In this document: one piece after another, positions 6,279 to 10,210 of the stretch
Numbering within the stretch: the stretch's first letter is position 1
Layout of the letters: each line of letters begins with the position of its first letter
Source: CAYGDT01 sp964348745
Lineage (GTDB): Bacteria; Patescibacteriota; Gracilibacteria; Peribacterales; Peribacteraceae
DNA: 10,210 bases
Assembly (NCBI GenBank): GCA_964348745.1
Contig: CAYGDT010000052.1
Span: forward strand, 1 to 10,210
Direction of reading: 5' to 3'
Program-made: the position numbers and the translations under genes
The notes under the pieces: generated by a model
What the model was told of the DNA's origin: nothing
Seen by the model: the letters and a program-made list of their open reading frames with translations, nothing else
Databases searched by the model: none

Positions 6279-6833
6279 TCAGAACTCCACCGTTGGTGCA
6301 TTCTCCGCGCCTGCTGCGGCATCAAAGAATTCTGCAGGAGGGAATCCGAAGAGTTTTGCAAGAATCATAGCAGGGAAACGTTTTACTTTGACGTTATACG
6401 ACTGCACCTGCTCGTTGTAATCTTTGCGCGCGACCGCGATGCGATTCTCCGTTCCTTCCAGCTGCGTCATAAGATCACGAAACGCCTGCGTCGCCTGCAG
6501 TTGCGGATAACTTTCTACGGTGAGTAAGAGCTTGCTCAGGGCGCCCTCCATGCCGTTTGCGGCAGCAACCCGCTCCGAACGACCGGAGGACTCCATCCAT
6601 TGCGTGCGTGCCGCAGTGACTGCCGTGAACGTATCCTGTTCGAACTGCGCAGCACCCTTCACGGTCGCGACGAGATTAGGAACCAGATCAACTCTGCGTT
6701 GATATTGCGTTTCCACCTGAGCCCACGAACCATCGACCGCCTCGGACGATGTTACGAATCCGTTGTAGCTTAGGTATCCCCATCCAAAGAGGAGAACGAT
6801 CGCTGCAAGTATGATAATGGTAGAACGTTTCAT
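6279..6833 (-). CDS. lemA: LemA family protein
   Basis: This 184-residue protein has an N-terminal membrane segment (about 4-23, IIILAAIVLLFGWGYLSY) followed by the elongated helical LemA domain. Family signatures are visible: EAVDGSWAQVETQYQRRVDLVPNLV (31-55), the helix with AAQFEQDTFTAVTAAR, SYPQLQATQAFRDLMTQLEGTENRIAVARKDYNEQVQSYN (108-147) and the closing KRFPAMILAKLFGF (151-164). Length and order are normal, and the C terminus is short and acidic. LemA proteins are inner-membrane anchored with the helical part outside or in the cytoplasm; the molecular role is not settled. The gene lies just upstream of the TPM gene in the same direction. The bases before the ATG are C-rich and lack a Shine-Dalgarno sequence. 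The symbol follows the family name. Confidence 0.93.
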   Translation of the reverse strand: MKRSTIIILAAIVLLFGWGYLSYNGFVTSSEAVDGSWAQVETQYQRRVDLVPNLVATVKGAAQFEQDTFTAVTAARTQWMESSGRSERVAAANGMEGALSKLLLTVESYPQLQATQAFRDLMTQLEGTENRIAVARKDYNEQVQSYNVKVKRFPAMILAKLFGFPPAEFFDAAAGAENAPTVEF

Positions 6834-6861
6834 GGGTGGGTGGAGTGGAAGTGTTGGTCGC

Positions 6862-6870
6862 AGTATATCA
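6862..6870 (-). promoter_or_regulatory. Extended -10 promoter of lemA
   Basis: TGA followed by TATACT (6862-6867, minus strand) is an extended -10 element. Transcription would start near 6855, giving a leader of about 22 nt rich in C and A without a Shine-Dalgarno sequence. A possible TTGAAG lies 20 bp upstream, too far for a standard -35. Confidence 0.5.
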
Positions 6871-6911
6871 CATTATGTCTTCGTGAGCTTCAATTATATG
6901 CCGATCAAACC

Positions 6912-6929
6912 GATCACTACTCAGTGATC
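6912..6929. promoter_or_regulatory. Inverted repeat upstream of hsp20, possible operator
   Basis: GATCACT, a 4-base centre and AGTGATC form a perfect 7-bp inverted repeat in the lemA/hsp20 divergent gap. It is not CIRCE (TTAGCACTC-N9-GAGTGCTAA). The 8-mer AGTGATCA at 6923-6930 also occurs in array A before dnaJ (273-280). It could be an operator or a small relic of the repeat family. Confidence 0.35.
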
Positions 6930-6992
6930 ATCGACACTATGCAACATCGACAATTTGCACTAAAGCACCAAATGTCGGTAAGCTGTAGTGAA

Positions 6993-7463
6993 ATGGCACC
7001 CTCTCCATTCCACGGCATCTTCAATGCGTTCAGTAACGGACAGGCGGAGCATGCTGCGCCCGGGCTCTCATTGGAGGAGCACCAAGACGTACGGAGCGAC
7101 GCGCCTTCGCATGTTCAATCCGGACAAACGGGGCAGGCCGGGCAGATCGCCGTCGACATTTACGAGATGGATAATTACTACATCATCCGCGCACCCATCG
7201 CCGGTGTGCGACTCAGCGACATTGATATCGAAGTGGATGAAAAAGTGCTGACGATTAAAGGAAGACGCAGCCCCAGCGACACCGTTCCGGCAAACCAGTA
7301 CTACTTGCAGGAATGTTTCTGGGGAGATTTCTCCCGCAGCATTACGCTGCCCGTGGTGATCGATCCGAAGAAAGTGCGCGCAACGTACTCGAAAGACTCC
7401 ATACTCAAGGTGATCATTCCTAAAGAAGAGAAAGTGAAAATCGTACGGATCAGCGAAGGGTAG
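6993..7463 (+). CDS. Small heat shock protein, Hsp20/alpha-crystallin family
   Basis: Small heat shock proteins hold unfolding proteins in a refoldable state without ATP, as oligomers in the cytoplasm. From the chosen ATG the protein has 156 residues. A variable N-terminal arm (1-50, with Gln/Gly-rich SGQTGQAGQ) is followed by the alpha-crystallin domain from about 51: IAVDIYEMDNYYIIRAPIAGVRLSDIDIEVDEKVLTIKGRR, then YYLQECFWGDFSRSITLPVVIDPKKVRATYSKDSILKVIIPK. A C-terminal VRI (151-153) is a possible IxI/V anchor. In the signature AxxxxGxL the usual glycine is Ser136. The frame stays open upstream to 6840, but the extra 51 residues are Cys/His-rich, overlap the lemA leader and promoter region, and look unlike an sHSP arm. 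An ATG at 6972 (seven residues longer) is the main alternative. No Shine-Dalgarno sequence or clear promoter was found. Confidence 0.88.
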   Translation: MAPSPFHGIFNAFSNGQAEHAAPGLSLEEHQDVRSDAPSHVQSGQTGQAGQIAVDIYEMDNYYIIRAPIAGVRLSDIDIEVDEKVLTIKGRRSPSDTVPANQYYLQECFWGDFSRSITLPVVIDPKKVRATYSKDSILKVIIPKEEKVKIVRISEG

Positions 7464-7474
7464 AGCAGCAGTCC

Positions 7475-7519
7475 TCTAACTCTTCTGCATCTTCTGTTTC
7501 CTCTGCATCCTCTATTTCC
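7475..7519. repeat. Array G: five direct 9-bp units at a convergent gene junction
   Basis: Five consecutive nonamers read TCTAACTCT, TCTGCATCT, TCTGTTTCC, TCTGCATCC, TCTATTTCC. They start 11 bases after the hsp20 stop and run through the stop codon of the convergent 7512-7841 gene. Unlike array E there is no inverted arm; all units are pyrimidine-rich on the plus strand. Copies 2 and 4 differ by one base. Confidence 0.85.
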
Positions 7520-7841
7520 CCTTCGTCTTCCTCGCAGAAGCAGTCTTCACAACTGACTTCTTTACCGACCCTTTCTTGATCGCCGATGTACGTGGGGTTG
7601 TTTTCTTCAACTTTTGACTGACTTCCAACGGAATCATCTGCAGGCTCGCATAGACATCTTCGCCGCCCATCACTTGCCAGTCGACTTCTTTCAGCAACGC
7701 TTTGAAATCCTTTAGTGTTTTTTGCACGCTCTTCACCGCGTCGGAATCCGCCTTCGATTCATCCAGAAAATTCCAGAGTTCCACCTGCATCAGGTAGAGC
7801 GACTGAACTTTATCGAGTGAACTTTGCTTTGTGGTTGCCAT
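7512..7841 (-). CDS. Small protein of unknown function with basic C-terminal tail
   Basis: I do not recognise a family for this 109-residue protein. Residues 1-75 look like an amphipathic helical domain (SLDKVQSLYLMQVELWNFLDESK, then DAVKSVQKTLKDFKALLKEVDW and a short segment EDVYASLQMIPLEVSQ). Residues from about 78 to the end form a Lys/Thr/Ser/Ala-rich tail (KKTTPRTSAIKKG, KKSVVKTASARKTKGK) resembling the tails of bacterial histone H1-like and HU-extension proteins. It lacks a signal peptide and membrane segments. Nucleic-acid binding through the tail is an inference from composition only. A strong promoter with palindromes precedes it. Its stop codon lies inside the last unit of array G, so the array borders or slightly enters the gene. 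Confidence 0.75.
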   Translation of the reverse strand: MATTKQSSLDKVQSLYLMQVELWNFLDESKADSDAVKSVQKTLKDFKALLKEVDWQVMGGEDVYASLQMIPLEVSQKLKKTTPRTSAIKKGSVKKSVVKTASARKTKGK

Positions 7842-7853
7842 ACGGTAAGAACT

Positions 7854-7874
7854 GGAAAGTGAAATGTGAAAGTG
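7854..7874. repeat. Array H: three 7-bp units in a leader region
   Basis: GGAAAGT, GAAATGT, GAAAGTG (followed by GAAAAAT) repeat with 7-bp period in the predicted 40-nt leader of the 7512-7841 gene. On the mRNA strand the units read CACTTTC-like. It is short and low-complexity, but the period agrees with the other arrays. The rest of the 7842-8051 intergenic stretch holds the promoters and palindromes listed separately. Confidence 0.55.
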
Positions 7875-7887
7875 GAAAAATCAGATC

Positions 7888-7916
7888 ATTGTAGTCAAAT
7901 TTGACGCTAAAGTCAA
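7888..7916 (-). promoter_or_regulatory. Sigma-70-type promoter of the 7512-7841 gene
   Basis: On the minus strand TTGACT (7911-7916), a 17-bp spacer and TACAAT (7888-7893) match the consensus well. Transcription would begin near 7881, giving a leader of about 40 nt. Two palindromes overlap or adjoin the promoter, so it is a candidate for repression. Confidence 0.7.
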
Positions 7917-7924
7917 TTCTGACT
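7894..7924. promoter_or_regulatory. Two palindromes in and beside the promoter, candidate operators
   Basis: GTCAAATTTGAC (7894-7905) is a perfect 12-bp palindrome filling most of the promoter spacer. AGTCA, four bases, TGACT (7911-7924) is a second one covering the -35 hexamer. Their centres are 18 bp apart and they share the half-site GTCA/TGAC, as expected for two dimers of one regulator. The regulator is not identifiable from here. Confidence 0.45.
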
Positions 7925-8035
7925 CCATCCCCGATACTAGAAAACCTACGGGGAAGAGGGTTTATACCGATAAATTTGAGCTTTGCAAGAATTTTCGCGA
8001 TCTCTTGTGTTTTATGAAGAAGGACGCTCTTGTTC

Positions 8036-8044
8036 TGTTACAAT
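8036..8044 (+). promoter_or_regulatory. Extended -10 promoter of galU
   Basis: TGT followed by TACAAT (8039-8044) is an extended -10 element ending 7 nt before the ATG at 8052. This predicts a leaderless galU mRNA. It also rules out the longer frame starting with TTG at 7983, which lies upstream of the transcript. Confidence 0.65.
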
Positions 8045-8051
8045 CCCCGCA

Positions 8052-8885
8052 ATGCCAATCACGCAAGCGATTCTCCCCGTTGCGGGGCTCGGCACACGGT
8101 TTCTGCCGTGGACGAAGGTCGTGCCGAAAGAAATGCTGCCCATTGGCAACGAACCGATCATCGCGCATATCGTCGATGAATGCATGGACGCGGGGATTCG
8201 CGATATCTGTTTCGTGATCAGTAGGGGCAAAGAAATGATCCCCCAGTATTTCTACGAACACCCCGAGCTGGAGCAAGAACTCAGGAAACGCGGCAAACTT
8301 GATCAACTCGCGCACCTAAAGAAGTACGACGATGCCAATTTTCATGTGGTCTACCAAGAAGAACAACTCGGTGACGGCCATGCCATTTTGCAGGCTGCTG
8401 ACTGGGTAACGAGTGACGCGGTTGCCATCCTTTTCGGAGATGATTTGTTTCGTGGACAGGCATCGGGATTGCAGCAACTCATCAACGCCTACGAGGAACT
8501 GGATAAGAAGCAACGTGGGGCGATCTGCGCACTGGAACACCTGGAGCCTGATCAAATCAGCCAAAAAGGAATCGTGGACGTTGAGCGCGACCACGAAACA
8601 ATCGCGCGCCTGAAAGTCATCCGTGGACTTGTGGAGAAACCGCGTCCGGAAGATGCTCCCTCGTCGTTGGGAATCGTCGGGCGGTATATCATTCCGCGAT
8701 CCACCATCGAGACATTGGCGAAGATCGACGGCAACCACACGCAGGAGATCCGTCTGATCGACGCCCTCACGCAGCAGCTAACGTCCGTGCCGATCTACGG
8801 GCTGGAGTGCACGGGGACGCGTCTGGATACCGGTACGCCGGAAGGGTATGCGAAAGCGGTGCAGGTGTTGATGGGACGGAAATAA
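8052..8885 (+). CDS. galU: UTP--glucose-1-phosphate uridylyltransferase (GalU)
   Basis: GalU makes UDP-glucose from UTP and glucose 1-phosphate in the cytoplasm, feeding polysaccharide, glycolipid and nucleotide-sugar synthesis. The 277-residue protein starts MPITQAILPVAGLGTRFLPW. It carries the nucleotide-binding signature AGLGTRFLP with TKVVPKEMLPI (11-31), YQEEQLGDGHAIL (101-113, where the family usually has GLGHA), LFGDD (127-131), the sugar-binding VEKP (194-197) with the reactive-site lysine 196, GRYI (210-213) and the closing LDTGTPEGY (258-266). Length is normal. The reading frame extends 23 codons upstream, but those residues lack family similarity and the extended -10 sits within them. 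The stop codon touches a hairpin shared with the convergent gene. Confidence 0.95.
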   Translation: MPITQAILPVAGLGTRFLPWTKVVPKEMLPIGNEPIIAHIVDECMDAGIRDICFVISRGKEMIPQYFYEHPELEQELRKRGKLDQLAHLKKYDDANFHVVYQEEQLGDGHAILQAADWVTSDAVAILFGDDLFRGQASGLQQLINAYEELDKKQRGAICALEHLEPDQISQKGIVDVERDHETIARLKVIRGLVEKPRPEDAPSSLGIVGRYIIPRSTIETLAKIDGNHTQEIRLIDALTQQLTSVPIYGLECTGTRLDTGTPEGYAKAVQVLMGRK

Positions 8886-8904
8886 GGTTTGGTCTACCAA
8901 ACCT
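8885..8904. terminator. Hairpin at the convergent galU / 8903 gene junction
   Basis: AGGTTTGGT and ACCAAACCT are perfect reverse complements separated by two bases, folding as an 8-bp stem with a TCTA loop. The hairpin overlaps the last base of the galU stop and the stop codon of the opposite gene, so it could serve both directions. Neither side has a proper T tract, which weakens the terminator call. The arm sequence resembles the GTTTGGA/CCAAACC units of array E. Confidence 0.5.
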
Positions 8905-9418
8905 AATTATCAAAGTAATCCCAGATATTCCGACAATCATTTCTGCGGTAGCGACTGCTCCTGTAGGAACTGTCGCAATCGTCGTAGTCATCGTCATCGA
9001 CCGACTCATACCGATCGCGATACGAGTACCGACGCTCATAATCGAGATAGTCCCTATCGTAGACAGGCATGGGATACCTTGGTGCTGCGGAATAGACCGG
9101 TCGATAGTTACCCGGATCGATGTACTGCTCTATCATGCATTCCCCCCGTGCGTTTTTATAGAGGCATTGCGCAGCGGAATAGGTTCCGTAGATTCCTGCC
9201 GATCCGTACTGCACACGCGTGCCATATGGAGAACCATATGTCCTAGACGTGTTCATATTATAAACGTTGCTGTACGGCACGGTGGAAGATGTGTCGATAT
9301 ACGGAGCATACCTCTCCCCGTACCGCATGTATGTTGAGGGATAGTACGTGGCAGCAAGCACCGGCGAAGCAATGATCGCAAGTACGAGAACCAACATGAA
9401 AGAGAAAAGCTTTTGCAT
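8903..9418 (-). CDS. Secreted tyrosine-rich protein of unknown function
   Basis: From the ATG at 9418 the protein has 171 residues: a signal peptide (MQKLFSFMLVLVLAIIASPVLA, cleavage about 22) and a low-complexity mature part with about 28 tyrosines. The mature part has many Tyr-Gly, Tyr-Arg and Pro-Tyr steps, four cysteines (85, 94, 148, 162) and an acidic patch VDDDDYDDCD around 140-149. No enzyme motif is seen. Composition fits an exported structural or adhesive protein, but that is inference. A GTG seven codons upstream (9439) is rejected because the predicted promoter would start transcription near 9423. The mature protein shares RYGE, YIDP and RTYG with its neighbour at 9505-9918, suggesting a related pair. 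The stop codon lies in the hairpin shared with galU. Confidence 0.75.
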   Translation of the reverse strand: MQKLFSFMLVLVLAIIASPVLAATYYPSTYMRYGERYAPYIDTSSTVPYSNVYNMNTSRTYGSPYGTRVQYGSAGIYGTYSAAQCLYKNARGECMIEQYIDPGNYRPVYSAAPRYPMPVYDRDYLDYERRYSYRDRYESVDDDDYDDCDSSYRSSRYRRNDCRNIWDYFDN

Positions 9419-9429
9419 AGAAGGGGCAA

Positions 9430-9458
9430 AAGCTAACACTCACTTGGCAACGGTTCAA
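9430..9458 (-). promoter_or_regulatory. Candidate promoter of the 8903-9418 gene
   Basis: On the minus strand TTGAAC (9453-9458), a 17-bp spacer ending in TGT and TAGCTT (9430-9435) form a weak extended -10 promoter. The -10 ends 11 nt before the ATG at 9418, so the leader would be about 5 nt. The -10 matches the consensus in only three positions. Confidence 0.35.
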
Positions 9459-9504
9459 GTTGACAGAAACTATGACACACTCACCATTACATTTTAGAGG
9501 TTCC

Positions 9505-9918
9505 TTAGAAACACTGCGGAATGGATTGTGATCCCCCGTACGTTCGCATGTACGTGTAGTTTTGACAGTAGGTATCAACCGAACGAGCTTGCTGCTCTAC
9601 AGGGTCTATGTAGCCGCGCCAACCGGCGTATGCGCCACTGACATACTGCGAAATACCGCCTTTACGAAAGAACGGGTGCAGCACACTTTTGCGTGCGAAA
9701 ATCGGATCGTAATAGGCAGGGTTACTTGGCACGAAATAGCCGGTTCTTTTCGCTTCATTGGCTATAGCAATACGGATACGTAGCTCTTGTGTGCGCGTCT
9801 CGTATGGGTGCTCCCCATAGCGGATATCGGTGATAACGCCGTTATAGGCATACGCAGCAGGAACGGCGCAGGCACTTGCGGCGATTGCGCCGACGAGGAT
9901 GGTGAGAGATATCTTCAT
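9505..9918 (-). CDS. Small secreted protein of unknown function
   Basis: This 137-residue protein has a clear signal peptide (MKISLTILVGAIAASACAVPAAYA, cleavage after AYA at about 24). The mature part of about 113 residues is rich in Tyr, Arg and Gly (IRYGEHPYETRTQELRIRIAIANEAKRTGYF, then DPIFARKSVLHPFFRKGG, WRGYIDPVEQQ) and ends with Cys118 and Cys136 near the C terminus, a possible disulfide. I recognise no family. It shares RYGE with PY close behind, YIDP and RTYG with the next gene downstream, in a different order. A good promoter with a palindrome in the spacer precedes it, so its expression may be controlled. The ATG is preceded by a C/T-rich stretch, not by a Shine-Dalgarno sequence. 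Confidence 0.75.
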   Translation of the reverse strand: MKISLTILVGAIAASACAVPAAYAYNGVITDIRYGEHPYETRTQELRIRIAIANEAKRTGYFVPSNPAYYDPIFARKSVLHPFFRKGGISQYVSGAYAGWRGYIDPVEQQARSVDTYCQNYTYMRTYGGSQSIPQCF

Positions 9919-9927
9919 AAGGAAGGC

Positions 9928-9955
9928 ATTTTACTACAATTTTATTGTAAGTCAA
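9928..9955 (-). promoter_or_regulatory. Promoter of the 9505-9918 gene with spacer palindrome
   Basis: On the minus strand TTGACT (9950-9955), a 16-bp spacer and TAAAAT (9928-9933) give a good promoter. The -10 ends 9 nt before the ATG, so the leader would be about 3 nt. Inside the spacer TACAAT, three bases, ATTGTA (9935-9949) is a perfect inverted repeat, a likely operator position. Confidence 0.65.
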
Positions 9956-9973
9956 TACTTATTGGATGGAAAA

Positions 9974-10000
9974 CTTCCCGACCTTCCAAACCTTCCTCAT
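9974..10000. repeat. Array F: three 9-bp units downstream of uvrB
   Basis: CTTCCCGAC, CTTCCAAAC, CTTCCTCAT follow one another and end 2 bases from the uvrB stop codon. The unit is the same type as the right arm of array E (TCCCGACAT, TCCAAACCT). A short partial opposite arm (TTGGATGG, 9962-9969) could pair with CCTTCCAA, giving only a weak stem. Confidence 0.65.
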
Positions 10001-10002
10001 CT

Positions 10003-10210
10003 CTACAGTTCTCTCTTGAGTAACTCCACCTCGTCTCTCAAATCCGCCGCCCGCTCGAATTCCAAGTTCTGCGCAGCCATCTCCATCTGGCGTTCGAGTT
10101 CCTCGAGCAGACGTTTTTTCTCGTCTCGAGGGATCTTGCTGTGATCGCGCTTGGGACGGCGCAGCTCCAACTTTTTCTCCTCTTCGGAAATATCGTGCAC
10201 GGCTTTGATG
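10003..10210 (-). CDS. uvrB: UvrABC system protein B, C-terminal end (starts outside the window)
   Basis: UvrB is the damage-verifying helicase-like subunit of nucleotide excision repair, passing lesions from UvrA to UvrC. The 68 visible residues begin IKAVHDISEEEK, matching the region after the helicase domain (T-x-IKK-x-I-x-DI in most UvrB). They end with a UVR motif: KKRLLEELERQMEMAAQNLEFERAADLRDEVELLKREL, the coiled-coil segment that contacts UvrC. The protein stops right after this motif, as UvrB does; UvrC and ClpC also have UVR motifs but with further sequence behind them. The basic linker RRPKRDHSKIPRDEKKR is usual. The remaining roughly 600 residues lie beyond the window edge. Confidence 0.87.
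   Translation of the reverse strand, partial: IKAVHDISEEEKKLELRRPKRDHSKIPRDEKKRLLEELERQMEMAAQNLEFERAADLRDEVELLKREL

Noticed and set aside
6840..6992. Longer hsp20 reading frame with 51 extra residues
   Set aside because: It overlaps the lemA leader and promoter, is rich in Cys, His and aromatic residues, and does not resemble an sHSP arm.
7983..8051. Longer galU reading frame starting with TTG
   Set aside because: The extra 23 residues do not look like GalU, and the extended -10 at 8036-8044 lies inside them; the ATG at 8052 begins the normal family N terminus.
9419..9439. GTG start for the 8903 gene
   Set aside because: The signal peptide begins naturally at the ATG at 9418 and the candidate promoter would start transcription downstream of the GTG.

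Overview
The window reads as a piece of a compact bacterial chromosome with roughly balanced base composition, standard stop codons (TGA is used as a stop, for example in lemA and the XRE gene) and many short, separately promoted genes. Housekeeping genes (dnaJ, recJ, uppP, galU, uvrB) are mixed with small secreted proteins, a TPM/LemA pair and a thrombospondin type-3 repeat surface protein. No start codon is preceded by a Shine-Dalgarno sequence. This combination, together with intergenic gaps filled by short-period simple repeats, suggests a Candidate Phyla Radiation (Patescibacteria) genome, perhaps of the Peregrinibacteria/Peribacteria type. The lineage is an inference; there is no rRNA in the window.

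Layout: 1-234 (-) is the J-domain end of dnaJ. 262-373 is an array of sixteen 7-bp units arranged as an inverted repeat. 451-1464 (+) is a membrane-anchored TSP3-repeat protein and 1537-2127 (+) a secreted protein with a C-terminal sorting-like tail. 2145-2236 is a second 7-bp array, then recJ 2242-3861 (+). 3864-3935 is a 9-bp array at the recJ/XRE convergence. On the minus strand follow the XRE regulator (3935-4159), uppP (4254-5087), a 7-bp array (5098-5209), the TPM-domain protein (5210-6130), another 7-bp array (6144-6269) and lemA (6279-6833). hsp20 (6993-7463, +) converges across a 9-bp array with a small Lys-rich-tailed protein (7512-7841, -). galU (8052-8885, +) converges through a hairpin with two small secreted Tyr-rich proteins (8903-9418 and 9505-9918, -). 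A short 9-bp array and the C-terminal end of uvrB (10003-10210, -) close the window.

How it fits together: galU and uppP serve envelope polysaccharide and undecaprenyl-phosphate recycling. The TSP3, sorting-tail, Tyr-rich, LemA and TPM proteins are envelope or secreted components. recJ and uvrB are DNA repair, and dnaJ and hsp20 are protein quality control. Nearly every gene has its own -10 element, often only 6-10 nt before the start codon, so most mRNAs look leaderless or nearly so.

The most unusual feature is the family of intergenic arrays. Their unit sequences differ from site to site but the period is fixed: 7 bp in gaps upstream of genes, 9 bp at gene 3' ends. Most have two arms in inverted orientation able to form long hairpins. 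Several abut or include the -10 element of the next gene, or run to or just into a stop codon.
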